Assembly: GCF_016019885.1 (NCBI RefSeq)
Contig: NZ_JAEANY010000002.1
Location: forward strand, 620,001 to 684,000
Length of the DNA stretch: 64,000 bases
Reading direction: 5' to 3'
Origin: Aurantiacibacter sediminis
Lineage (GTDB): Bacteria > Pseudomonadota > Alphaproteobacteria > Sphingomonadales > Sphingomonadaceae
The notes beneath the pieces were generated by a model that did no database searches, was not told the DNA's origin, and was given only the letters and a program-made list of their open reading frames with translations. The translations under genes were made by a program, and so were the position numbers. Position 1 is the first letter of the stretch, and every line of letters begins with the position of its first letter. Shown piece after piece: positions 28,915 through 37,017 of this stretch.

Positions 28915-29343
28915 ATGGCTGCCACTTCGCCAAAACCGAAAAAGAACCGCGCTTCGCTTAACCTGAATATGGGTATCGTGGGCTTCGCATCGCTGATCGG
29001 TCTTACCGCAGCGAGCGCGCTGGACGCGCACGAAGGCATCCCGGTGGTGCTTGTATTGATCCTCGTCGCATCGCTTGCGACCATGTTTTTCACCCGCAAG
29101 AGCGACGAATATACGGAGCAACTCTGGATTTCAGGCGCAAATGCGGCCTTCATCATGCTGGTTCTCTGGATATTTATTGCGCCGGCCGTGGCCGGTTTCG
29201 TCGAGGGCTACAGCGCCGCTCATGAAGGCCGCGAAGCCGATGCCGAACCGCAATTCGACATGCTGTACGCGGCCGGAAGCACCTTCTCGCTTTATGCTTT
29301 CTTCATCACCTTTCATATCAAGCGCCTGACGGGAGCCTTTTGA
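28915..29343 (+). CDS. Four-helix membrane protein of the XRE cassette (first)
   Basis: A 142-residue inner-membrane protein with a basic N-terminus (PKPKKNRAS) and about four hydrophobic segments (residues 20-38, 44-58, 74-96, 118-136). It has no motif I recognise. In gene order it is followed, 1 bp after its stop, by a second protein of the same size and topology, so the pair may form a heteromer. It probably senses or transports something under control of the XRE regulator at the end of the operon. Confidence 0.7.
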   Translation: MAATSPKPKKNRASLNLNMGIVGFASLIGLTAASALDAHEGIPVVLVLILVASLATMFFTRKSDEYTEQLWISGANAAFIMLVLWIFIAPAVAGFVEGYSAAHEGREADAEPQFDMLYAAGSTFSLYAFFITFHIKRLTGAF

Positions 29344-29344
29344 C

Positions 29345-29773
29345 ATGCTGGTTGACCCCAAACGATCATTCGGCCCGTTCCTCGGCCTGGACCTCATGTT
29401 CATCGTGCTTGCGCTGCTTACGGTCGCGATGCTTTTCGATACGAGCGCAGCTAGTGCGGAAAGTGCGGCTTCCGCCAGCAGGCCACTGTTCGCCGGTCTC
29501 CTATCGATTGCGGGTGTCATGATACTAAGCATCGCGGCGGTCTGGTTGAGCAAAATCGACCAGCGGATGAACGACGAATTCACCTACAAAGCCGTCGCGC
29601 TTGGTGCGGTTGTCGCAGTGACCGTGACGTTGCTTTTCTACCTCGTTTTTGAACTGCTTCCCATGGTAGAATGGGGCATGGGCAGTCTCCACACTGATCG
29701 CCTAATCGCGGTCCTGCTCGGGAGTTGGGCGATGGGTTACGCCATCTTCCGGATCCGGGGGACTGCCGCATGA
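29345..29773 (+). CDS. Four-helix membrane protein of the XRE cassette (second)
   Basis: A 142-residue membrane protein with about four hydrophobic segments (residues 12-31, 45-65, 82-104, 118-135) and an acidic loop (KIDQRMNDEFTYK) between helices 2 and 3. It is the same length as its upstream neighbour but not obviously a copy of it. Its stop overlaps the regulator start (ATGA), so the membrane protein and the regulator are translated as a coupled pair, an arrangement often seen when a membrane protein controls a small DNA-binding partner. Confidence 0.7.
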   Translation: MLVDPKRSFGPFLGLDLMFIVLALLTVAMLFDTSAASAESAASASRPLFAGLLSIAGVMILSIAAVWLSKIDQRMNDEFTYKAVALGAVVAVTVTLLFYLVFELLPMVEWGMGSLHTDRLIAVLLGSWAMGYAIFRIRGTAA

Positions 29774-29967
29774 AGAACAAGCTGAAAGTTCTGCGCGCAA
29801 TGCGCGACTGGAGCCAGGCTGAGCTGGCGAGCCGGCTCGACGTGTCGCGCCAGGCTGTCAATGCGATCGAGACGGGCAAGCATGACCCTTCGCTACCGCT
29901 CGCTTTCCGTATTGCCCGGCTTTTCGAAATGCCGATCGAAGAGATCTTCGATGACGCAGAAAGCTAG
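29770..29967 (+). CDS. XRE-family HTH regulator (YgzD-like)
   Basis: A 65-residue stand-alone helix-turn-helix protein: MKNKLKVLRAMRDWSQAELA, then SRLDVSRQAVNAIETGKHDP and a short C-terminal helix (RLFEMPIEEIFDD). This is the COG1476 type of compact XRE regulator, which usually autoregulates an operon with adjacent membrane proteins. ATG 29770 overlaps the preceding stop and gives the canonical N-terminus; earlier in-frame codons add a non-conserved leader. Targets could include the flanking urcA and TraB/GumN genes, but no operator is proven. Confidence 0.88.
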   Translation: MKNKLKVLRAMRDWSQAELASRLDVSRQAVNAIETGKHDPSLPLAFRIARLFEMPIEEIFDDAES

Positions 29968-30019
29968 ATTTTTTCACTGAATTATTGAACAATCCAACCA
30001 CCCCCAAGGAGACGATAAT

Positions 30020-30952
30020 ATGTTCCGTAAAATTCTCGCATCAGCTTCGGCTATCGCCCTGTCGATCGGCGCGCTGCCTGCAGCCGCCCATGCACAGGAC
30101 GCAAGCAATCCCACTCCCGCCATGTGGACGGTGAGCGATGAGGACACCACGATCTACCTTTTCGGCACGGTTCACATCCTGCCTGAAGGCACCGAATTCA
30201 TGAATCCGACGATCACCGCGGCGCTGGAAAGCTCCGACCAGTTTGTCTCGGAAATCGATACCAGCCTGATCCCTGAATTCGATCCGGCCTCGGGCAATCC
30301 CCCTCCGCCGGAGATCATGGAAATCGCGCAGATGCAGGCACAAATGGCGCAGCTGACCACTGGCGGCACGCTTCGTGACCTGTTGAATGACGAGCAGCGC
30401 GCCTTCTACGAAGAAACGATGACAGAGCTTGGCTTGCCAGTGGCAGCATTCGATGCCTTCGAGCCGTGGTTTGCTGCGATGAACATTGCGCAGATCGCAT
30501 TCATGCAGGCCGGACTTGATCCAGCCAATGGCGTGGAGCGTCGTCTCGATCACCTGATCGAAGGCAAGGACCGCGCCGCTTTCGAAACTGTCGAGCAGCA
30601 GATGACCTTCTTCGACACTCTGCCTCTGCAGTCGCAAATCGCCTTCCTCGTCTCGGACAGCAATGACGTCGACGATATGGAAGAGATGTTTGGCGAAATG
30701 GTGGGCGAATGGATCGAAGGCGATCCGGTGGGTTTAGCGAGCATGATTAACGAACCGATGAGCGAGGACGCGCATCTGTATTACAACCTGCTCACCCAGC
30801 GTAATTACGCCTGGGCAGACTGGATCGACACGCGTCTCGACCAGCCCGGCACCGTCTTCATCGCGGTGGGCGCAGGCCATCTCGCCGGTGAATACAGCGT
30901 TCAGGACTTCCTTGAACAGCGCGGGATTACAGCGGAACGCGTCCAATACTGA
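30020..30952 (+). CDS. TraB/GumN family protein, copy 3
   Basis: A 310-residue secreted protein (signal peptide to about AAAHA|QDA) with an AAGGAGA Shine-Dalgarno. Both GxxH motifs are intact: G49-T-V-H52 in TIYLFGTVHILP and G284-A-G-H287 in VAVGAGHLAGE. The middle contains FEPWFAAMNIAQIAF and RNYAWADWIDTRLDQPGTVF. It resembles copies 1 and 2 more than copy 4. It is 17 bp upstream of copy 4. Confidence 0.88.
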   Translation: MFRKILASASAIALSIGALPAAAHAQDASNPTPAMWTVSDEDTTIYLFGTVHILPEGTEFMNPTITAALESSDQFVSEIDTSLIPEFDPASGNPPPPEIMEIAQMQAQMAQLTTGGTLRDLLNDEQRAFYEETMTELGLPVAAFDAFEPWFAAMNIAQIAFMQAGLDPANGVERRLDHLIEGKDRAAFETVEQQMTFFDTLPLQSQIAFLVSDSNDVDDMEEMFGEMVGEWIEGDPVGLASMINEPMSEDAHLYYNLLTQRNYAWADWIDTRLDQPGTVFIAVGAGHLAGEYSVQDFLEQRGITAERVQY

Positions 30953-30969
30953 TCCGCTGTCTTTCCGTT

Positions 30970-31839
30970 ATGCTGGGGGCGCTGTGGCTTGCAAGCTGCG
31001 GCGCCCCATCGCCGTTTCAAGCCGATTCCGAGCCGCAGCGGGAGTGGCCGGAGCCCTCCCCTGCGCTGTGGGAAGCGACCTCTCCCGACGGCGCGAAGGG
31101 CTGGCTGTTCGGAACGGTTCATGCGCTGCCTGATGGCGTGGAATGGAATTCGGGAGCGCTCAATGAGGCGATCGAAAGCGCCGACCTTCTGATGGTCGAA
31201 ATCGCCGATCTCGATGCGTCCACGCAAGCCGCGATTGAGTTCGAAAGCCGCGCCTACTCGGACGGATTGGAACCGCTTCCGCGTCGCGTCGGGCCTGAAT
31301 ATAGTCAGGCGATAGCCAAGCTGATCGATGACGCGGATATGGAAGAAAGCGACTTCGCGCGAACCGAAACATGGGCCGCGGCGCTCATGCTTGGCAATGC
31401 GATGCGATGCACGCAATCTGGCAATGGCGTCGACCGCGCGCTAATTGCGCAATTCGAGCGTGTGCAGGCGATGGAAGGCTTCGCCATGCAGTTCGACATA
31501 TTCGATAATCTTCCAGAAGAAGCGCAGGGCCAATTGCTCCTCACCGCTGCACAATCGGGCGACTGCGAACGGGCATTCGATCGCACCGAATTGTGGTTGA
31601 CGGGTGATACAGTTGCGCTGATGCAGGAGCTGGAGAGCAGCTTCGGCGGAAACACGGACCTGCGCCTGGATTTGCTGGAGCGGCGCAATGAATGGTTTGC
31701 TGCAAGGCTCGCGCGGTATCAGGAGCTAAATCCCGATGAGGCCGTGCTGCTTGCGGTGGGTGCCGGTCATATGCCGGGCCCCGACGGGGTGGTCGCCCTG
31801 CTAGAAGCAGAGGGCTACACCGTGACCCGCATCCAATAG
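30970..31839 (+). CDS. TraB/GumN family lipoprotein, copy 4
   Basis: A 289-residue homologue with a lipobox at LASC10 (MLGALWLASCGAP), so it is probably a lipoprotein unlike the other three copies. The signal is short if translation begins at ATG 30970; a CTG at 30949 overlapping the previous stop would add RCLSV and make a more normal lipoprotein leader, so the true start is open. GxxH motifs are intact: G48-T-V-H51 and G264-A-G-H267. A cysteine pair (NAMRCTQSG and SGDCERAF) is unique to this copy. Confidence 0.84.
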   Translation: MLGALWLASCGAPSPFQADSEPQREWPEPSPALWEATSPDGAKGWLFGTVHALPDGVEWNSGALNEAIESADLLMVEIADLDASTQAAIEFESRAYSDGLEPLPRRVGPEYSQAIAKLIDDADMEESDFARTETWAAALMLGNAMRCTQSGNGVDRALIAQFERVQAMEGFAMQFDIFDNLPEEAQGQLLLTAAQSGDCERAFDRTELWLTGDTVALMQELESSFGGNTDLRLDLLERRNEWFAARLARYQELNPDEAVLLAVGAGHMPGPDGVVALLEAEGYTVTRIQ

Positions 31840-31957
31840 CCGCATCCAGTAGTTGCATTTCGCCCTATTGCTGCTAAACGCGCGCCTCCCCTGCCATGGT
31901 CATCCCTGGAGGCGTGGTTGAAGGGGTATTACATATGCATATCGAAAGGCACGTATT

Positions 31958-32656
31958 ATGAGCGACGCTCTTAAACTGTCGGCCGAGCTGCGCGAACGGG
32001 CTGGCAAGGGAGCCTCCCGTGCACTGCGTCGCGAAGGCCGCGTCCCCGCTGTGATTTACGGCGGCAAGGAAGAACCCACCACGATCCACGTGGAAGAAAA
32101 GGCACTGGTCCAGCTGCTGGGCACCGGCCACTTCATGAACTCCCTCGTGATGATCGATGTCGACGGCGGCACTCACCGCACGATTCCGAAGGACGTGGCG
32201 CTGCACCCCGTGAACGACCGTCCGGAACATGTCGACTTCCTCCGCCTTGCCAAGGACGCGAAGATCGTCGTCAACATCCCAGTCGTCTTCGTCAACGAAG
32301 AAGAAAGCCCCGGCCTCAAAAAGGGCGGCGTGCTCAACGTTGTGCGTCACGAGCTGGAACTGGCCTGCGAAGCAGACAAGATCCCCGGCGAAATCGAAAT
32401 CGACGTCACCGGCCTCGAAGTTGGCGACTCGATCCACATCAGCGCAGTCTCGCTGCCTGCCGGAGCTGAGAACAATATCGAGCGTGACTTCACCATCGCA
32501 ACGGTCGTCGCACCGTCCGCTCTCAAGCGTTCGGAAGGCGAAGACGGCGAAGGCGAAGACCAGACCGGCGAGGACATGGAGCCGGGCGAAACCGCCGCGA
32601 CCGAGCAGGGTCCGGATGCGGATGCCGCTCAGGAACAGGAAGACAAGAGCGAGTAA
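31958..32656 (+). CDS. rplY: 50S ribosomal protein L25/general stress protein Ctc
   Basis: A 232-residue L25 of the long CTC/TL5 type. The N-terminal domain binds 5S rRNA ([28 protein letters not shown]), a beta-rich C-terminal domain follows ([21 protein letters not shown] ... [18 protein letters not shown]), and a long acidic tail ([17 protein letters not shown]) ends the protein. It is followed by a clear terminator and then pth, the usual rplY-pth-ychF-type neighbourhood. Confidence 0.95.
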   Translation: MSDALKLSAELRERAGKGASRALRREGRVPAVIYGGKEEPTTIHVEEKALVQLLGTGHFMNSLVMIDVDGGTHRTIPKDVALHPVNDRPEHVDFLRLAKDAKIVVNIPVVFVNEEESPGLKKGGVLNVVRHELELACEADKIPGEIEIDVTGLEVGDSIHISAVSLPAGAENNIERDFTIATVVAPSALKRSEGEDGEGEDQTGEDMEPGETAATEQGPDADAAQEQEDKSE

Positions 32657-32686
32657 TCGTTCTTCCCAATTTCCAGAAACAAGCAG

Positions 32687-32719
32687 CGCCGGCCCCGCAA
32701 GGGGCCGGCGTTTGCTTTT
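32687..32719 (+). terminator. Rho-independent terminator after rplY
   Basis: A 10-bp GC-only stem CGCCGGCCCC / GGGGCCGGCG (32687-32696 and 32701-32710) with a GCAA tetraloop and a following TTTGCTTTT. It separates rplY from pth, although partial read-through is common in this pair. Confidence 0.85.
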
Positions 32720-32745
32720 GCGGGCACCACCGCTAGAGGAACGCC

Positions 32746-33315
32746 ATGCAGCTTTGGGTTGGCCTAGGAAATCCCGGACCGAAATACGCCATGCACCGGC
32801 ACAATGTCGGCTTCATGGCGTGTGACGTCATGGCGGACATGCACGGTTTCGGCCCGGTGCAGAAGAAGTTTCAGGGCTGGATGCAGGAAGGGCGGATCGG
32901 CGGCGAGCGGATTATGCTATTAAAGCCGGCCACCTTCATGAATGAAAGCGGTCGCAGCGTTGGCGAGGCGATGCGGTTCTTCAAACTGGAACTGGATGCG
33001 ATCACCGTCTTCCATGACGAACTCGATATCGCGCCGTTCAAAGTGAAGGTGAAAGTCGGCGGTGGGCACGCGGGGCACAACGGCCTTCGCTCCATCGACC
33101 AGCATTGCGGCGCAGATTTCCGCCGCGTTCGCCTCGGCATCGGCCATCCCGGGCACAAGGACCGTGTGCATGGCTATGTGCTGGGCAATTACGCCAAGGC
33201 GGAAATGGACGGTCTAACCGATATGCTGGCAGCAGTGAGCGCAGAGGCGGACTGGCTCGCGAAAGGCGATAATGCCCGTTTCATGAGCGATGTTGCGCTC
33301 AGGATGCAGGATTGA
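32746..33315 (+). CDS. pth: Peptidyl-tRNA hydrolase
   Basis: A 189-residue Pth releasing peptidyl-tRNA drop-offs. Signature residues: N10 and the catalytic H19 in GLGNPGPKYAMHRHNVGF, N in KPATFMNESGRSVGEA, D in FHDELDIAPFKVKVKVGGGHAGHNGLRS (in shorter blocks) and GIGHPGHKDRVHGYVLGNY. Length is normal. It is convergent with a TPR lipoprotein gene, whose stop is 2 bp away. Confidence 0.96.
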   Translation: MQLWVGLGNPGPKYAMHRHNVGFMACDVMADMHGFGPVQKKFQGWMQEGRIGGERIMLLKPATFMNESGRSVGEAMRFFKLELDAITVFHDELDIAPFKVKVKVGGGHAGHNGLRSIDQHCGADFRRVRLGIGHPGHKDRVHGYVLGNYAKAEMDGLTDMLAAVSAEADWLAKGDNARFMSDVALRMQD

Positions 33316-33317
33316 CG

Positions 33318-34427
33318 TCAGCCGCGCCGCGCCCGCTCGGCGATGTCGCGGTCGATTTCGGACGCATCGGGGCCGCGCAGGATCGGTGTAATCACCGAGG
33401 CAGCCTGCGAATGCTCGCCCAGTTCCAACAGGATCCGCGCGTAAACCCGTGCATAGGCAGCGTTATTTGGAAAACGTCGGTTGAGCGGAGCCATCAGCGC
33501 GCGCGCCTGTTCGTATTGACCTAAAGCGAGCAGCGATTGGGCGTAGAGGCCACGCGCATTATCATGGCTTTGAACTGCGGTCTCATATTGCTGCAGCAGA
33601 TCGCGCGCGGCGGTCCAATTGCCTTCGAACGCCAACAGACTGGCGTCGAGATAGATGAATTCTATATCTTCGGGATAGGCCTGCCTGCCACGCTCGATAA
33701 GCGGTTCGAACACATCCACGCGGCCAAGTTTGTCGAGCTCTTGAATGGCGCCTAGCATTGCCGGCCGATCATTCGGCGTTCGCTCCAAAATGGCGAGATA
33801 GGCTCGGGAGGCGAGGTCTGGCCGCCCATCGAGCTGCGCCAAACGCGCGGACACGAAAAGCGTTTCGATGGCGTCGGGTGCCAATTGCTGCGCCTGACCC
33901 ACTGCAAAGCGCGCCGCATCCGCATCGCCACGATTTAGGTGGAAGCTGGCAGCAGCTGTGAAGAGTTTACGTTTGTCACCCTCCGCTTCGCGGCCGGCAA
34001 TGAAATGCGCGGTCGCCTCGTCATCATCGCCTTCCATCGCTGCGGCAAGTGCGCGCAAACGCCAGCTTTCAGCGCTTGCGAGCCCATCCAGCAAGGCGAA
34101 AGCCTCCTCGGCTTCCCCACCCTGCAACATCGCTTCTGCCCGGATTAGTGTCAGGTGTTCACCTTCGGCGCCCGCCTCTTCCAAACGGTCCAGCGTAAGT
34201 AAAGCGTCCCCGCCCTGCCCCATGGCCAGTTGGATCTGTGCCAGCAAGGTAAGTGCGTCCACATCGCGCGCATTGTCTTGCAGAGCGCCAAGCACATGCT
34301 CTTGCGCGGCGAAATAGTCCTGCTCCGCCAGTGCGTCCCGCGCCTCCTCCAACGGTGTGTCTAGCAGGAGGGAACAGGCCGCCAACGGCAAGCTTAAAAT
34401 ACCCGCAAAGGCGTGCGAAAATCTCAT
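33318..34427 (-). CDS. TPR-repeat lipoprotein (first)
   Basis: A 369-residue lipoprotein precursor (lipobox LAAC18 in GILSLPLAACSLL) followed by about nine TPR-like helical pairs (for example ALAEQDYFAAQEHVLGALQDN, DVDALTLLAQIQLAMGQG, TAARDLLQQYETAVQSHDN). ATG 34427 (MRFSHAFAG) is preferred to earlier in-frame codons because the lipoprotein signal starts there. It is divergent from the PEP-CTERM protein gene, and a similar larger TPR lipoprotein lies on the other side. This suggests a role in surface assembly or sorting, as TPR lipoproteins of the PrsT type do, but this is inferred. Confidence 0.82.
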   Translation of the reverse strand: MRFSHAFAGILSLPLAACSLLLDTPLEEARDALAEQDYFAAQEHVLGALQDNARDVDALTLLAQIQLAMGQGGDALLTLDRLEEAGAEGEHLTLIRAEAMLQGGEAEEAFALLDGLASAESWRLRALAAAMEGDDDEATAHFIAGREAEGDKRKLFTAAASFHLNRGDADAARFAVGQAQQLAPDAIETLFVSARLAQLDGRPDLASRAYLAILERTPNDRPAMLGAIQELDKLGRVDVFEPLIERGRQAYPEDIEFIYLDASLLAFEGNWTAARDLLQQYETAVQSHDNARGLYAQSLLALGQYEQARALMAPLNRRFPNNAAYARVYARILLELGEHSQAASVITPILRGPDASEIDRDIAERARRG

Positions 34428-34592
34428 CGCCTCGTACTTAGCCGAAAACCCCAAAGAAACGGTGAAACGTCGTAATATTTGACACATCACCATTCTGGGC
34501 CGCCGCGTTAACCATAGCGACGGCGGAATTCCGGGAATGGCACGCCCTTTGCTTAGATGCGCGTGAACTATAGTTTTTGAGGACGTGTAATC

Positions 34593-35309
34593 ATGATGAA
34601 GCTTGCCAAGGGTCTTGCCGCAATGGCTGCTTTGGCGGTGGCAACACCCGCTTATGCGGAACCCATCAGCCTGAGCTCAGGCGATATCGGCGACAGCTTC
34701 ACGATCGATTTCGATGGCTTTTCCGGTGACAGCTCAAATACGATTGACGGCCTCACTGCGACGCTGATCCTCACGCTCGATAGCGTGACCGGCGATACAT
34801 ATAATTTCTCTTACGAAGTGCAGAACACGACGAGTTCCGGCCTAACGTCGAACATTTCGAGCTTCGCCTTCAATGTCGATCCCGACATTATTGGTGCGAC
34901 GGTGGACGGCGCCTACCAGTTCGCTTTCGTCACCGACGGACGCGGCAGTGACCCGCGCCTGCCGAACCAGATCGGCGCAGTGGATGTGTGCTTCAAAGCT
35001 CAGAACAGCGGCTCCTGCTCCAATGGTGGCGGCGTTTCCGAAGGGACGACCGGCACGGGAACACTTTCCCTGCTGTTCGATCCCGATGCAGCCAGCATTA
35101 CGCTCGACGATTTTTTCGTGCGCTATCAAGGCATCACGGGCGCTGGGCATGTGACTTCGGCCACAGGCGGCCAGACATCGAGCAGCGGAACGCCCGTCCC
35201 CGCACCGGGAATGCTCGGCCTGTTGGCCATCGCGCTGTTCTCGCTCGGCTTTATGCGTCGTCGCCGCGAAGTCGAGCCGTTGCAGCCTGCCCAGCCAGCT
35301 TTCGCCTGA
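34593..35309 (+). CDS. PEP-CTERM (cistern-type) exported protein
   Basis: A 238-residue exported protein. The signal peptide (MMKLAKGLAAMAALAVATPAYA) is followed by a beta-rich, Ser/Thr/Asp-rich body (FSGDSSNTIDGLTATLILTLD) with two cysteines (VDVCFKAQ and GSCSNGG). The C-terminal sorting tripartite signal is the PAPG-type motif (TPVPAPGMLGLLAIALFSLG), a hydrophobic helix and MRRRR. The layout matches the 'cistern family' PEP-CTERM proteins of sphingomonads, handled by an exosortase (XrtA type) elsewhere. It has no exosortase or EPS genes nearby in the window. Confidence 0.83.
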   Translation: MMKLAKGLAAMAALAVATPAYAEPISLSSGDIGDSFTIDFDGFSGDSSNTIDGLTATLILTLDSVTGDTYNFSYEVQNTTSSGLTSNISSFAFNVDPDIIGATVDGAYQFAFVTDGRGSDPRLPNQIGAVDVCFKAQNSGSCSNGGGVSEGTTGTGTLSLLFDPDAASITLDDFFVRYQGITGAGHVTSATGGQTSSSGTPVPAPGMLGLLAIALFSLGFMRRRREVEPLQPAQPAFA

Positions 35310-35321
35310 CAAACACTCACA

Positions 35322-35365
35322 TGTAAGAAAGGGCGCTGCATAAGGATGCGGCGCCCTTTCTTACA
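35322..35365. terminator. Bidirectional terminator between PEP-CTERM gene and second TPR gene
   Basis: A 15-bp perfect stem TGTAAGAAAGGGCGC / GCGCCCTTTCTTACA (35322-35336 and 35351-35365). It sits between convergent genes; the A/T-rich outer part gives a T run in both directions, so it can end either transcript. Confidence 0.75.
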
Positions 35366-35369
35366 TCAG

Positions 35370-36887
35370 TCAGCCGCCCCTCGCCTCCGACAGATGTCGA
35401 TTGATCGTCGGATTGTCGGGATCGAGCCTCGCAGCGCGCTCGAGCAATTGCAGGCCGCGAGACCTGTCCTCGCCGCTCTCCACGAGCAGCCAGCCCAAAG
35501 TGTCCATGATCGAAGGATGATCAGGTGCAAGCTCATGCGCCATTTCGCTGAGCCTGATCGCCTCATCCGTTTCGCCCGTGCGCCCACGTGCAAATGCAAG
35601 ATTGTTGAGGACTAGCGCGTTCCTGTCACCCGTCCAGCGGCGCAATTCCTCATAGGCATCGATGGCTGAGCGCCAATTCTCGCGTCGCAAGGCGCTGTCA
35701 CCCTGCGCCAGCAAGGTGCCGAGTCGCTCTGTCGGCGGAGCAGCGGCCAGTGCGTCGCCGATATCTGCCGAGCGCCCTGTGGCCCGTGCTGCCGTGGCAA
35801 AAATCGCCAAGTCCTGCGCTGTGCCCAAAGCGCTGGTGGCGAGTGGGCGAATTGTCGAAAAAGCTGCATCCGCCTCATCCGATTCCAGCTGGGCGCGTGC
35901 CAACAGGCGGCGAGCTTCCGCATTCCCGGGAGCGGACCGGAGCAGCGACATGAGCCTTGGCATTGCTTGTTCAGGCAAATCCAGTTCGAGCAGAGCGCGC
36001 GCATAGAGCAATTGCTGCTGAGGCTGATCGCGACCCTCAAAACGCTGGAGGATGCTGCGAACGTCCTCCCACGCGCCGTCCTCGGCAGCAAGGCGCGCCT
36101 GCAGGTAGATCACATCAGGATCCCCGGGCAGGCGATTGGCCATATCGGCAATCAGAGGCCTCGCCTTATCGAGCCGCCCGAGATCTCCCAGCACGCCGAT
36201 ACGGCCGAGGATCGCGAGGCGGTTCTCGGGCCATTCCTCTGATGCGGCGCTGAAGAATTGCAGAGCTCGGTTCAAATCGCCCCTAGCCATGGCGATGCGC
36301 GCATTGGCAAGTAGAGGATCGAGACCGTCCTCAGCCGCTTCAAGCGCCTGCGTCGCAAGTCGCTGGGCCGCCTCCGCATCACCTGCCTGCAACATGAAGA
36401 TAGCGTAATCGGCGAGCAGTCGCGATCGATCTCCGGGCGCAGTGAGGCCTGCTTCGAAAGCGGATTGCGCCTCCCGCCCTTCCCCCAGGCCGATATGCGA
36501 CAGGGCAATAATCCGCGCACCTTCAGCCGAACCGAGCGCCTCTGCTGTGCGTATTGCTGCGTCGAAATCGCCGCGCAGCAATTGTGCCTCTGCCAGCATC
36601 CGATCGTAATCACCCGGACGTGCGTTCAACTCATCGAGGCGTTGCAGTGAGGAATATGCGCCCTCCCCATCGCCCGCCTGCAGCTGTGTGCGGGCCAGCA
36701 ATTCCAGCGCGGCGATATTGTTCGCGTCATCCTGCAGCACGCTGGCGAGATCGAGGCGCGCTTCATTGAAGCGGTTTTCGGCATAGGCCTCTTCGGCGCG
36801 GTCGAGCCGCTTTTCCGGCGAAAGGCCGCATGCCGCAAGCGACAGGGCGAGCATGGCGGTAAGAGTTGATCGTCCGGCAATTTTCAT
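35370..36887 (-). CDS. TPR-repeat lipoprotein (second)
   Basis: A 505-residue precursor with lipobox LAAC20 (MLALSLAACGLSPEKRL) and about a dozen TPR-type repeats, for example DRAEEAYAENRFNEARLDL, NIAALELLARTQLQAGDGE and the last pair LNNLAFARGRTGETDEAIRL and SIMDTLGWLLVESGEDRS. The final repeats match the TPR consensus well. Its N-terminal pattern resembles the TPR lipoprotein at 33318, so the two look like diverged paralogues flanking the PEP-CTERM gene, similar in layout to PrsT proteins of the exosortase system. Confidence 0.84.
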   Translation of the reverse strand: MKIAGRSTLTAMLALSLAACGLSPEKRLDRAEEAYAENRFNEARLDLASVLQDDANNIAALELLARTQLQAGDGEGAYSSLQRLDELNARPGDYDRMLAEAQLLRGDFDAAIRTAEALGSAEGARIIALSHIGLGEGREAQSAFEAGLTAPGDRSRLLADYAIFMLQAGDAEAAQRLATQALEAAEDGLDPLLANARIAMARGDLNRALQFFSAASEEWPENRLAILGRIGVLGDLGRLDKARPLIADMANRLPGDPDVIYLQARLAAEDGAWEDVRSILQRFEGRDQPQQQLLYARALLELDLPEQAMPRLMSLLRSAPGNAEARRLLARAQLESDEADAAFSTIRPLATSALGTAQDLAIFATAARATGRSADIGDALAAAPPTERLGTLLAQGDSALRRENWRSAIDAYEELRRWTGDRNALVLNNLAFARGRTGETDEAIRLSEMAHELAPDHPSIMDTLGWLLVESGEDRSRGLQLLERAARLDPDNPTINRHLSEARGG

Positions 36888-37017
36888 GCCTCAGCCCATA
36901 GGCAGATTGGGTTGAGAAGCGGTTTATCGACATTGCATGCTGCGAGCGCTGGAATTGTCCGCCCTGCCCCGCTAAGGCGCGCGGCAGTATCTGGACACGT
37001 TTTGAAGGTTTATATTC

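Noticed and set aside
26275-31839. CRISPR-like or tandem repeat structure in the TraB/GumN region
   Set aside because: The similarity is at protein level between diverged paralogues; no short direct DNA repeats with spacers are present anywhere in the window.
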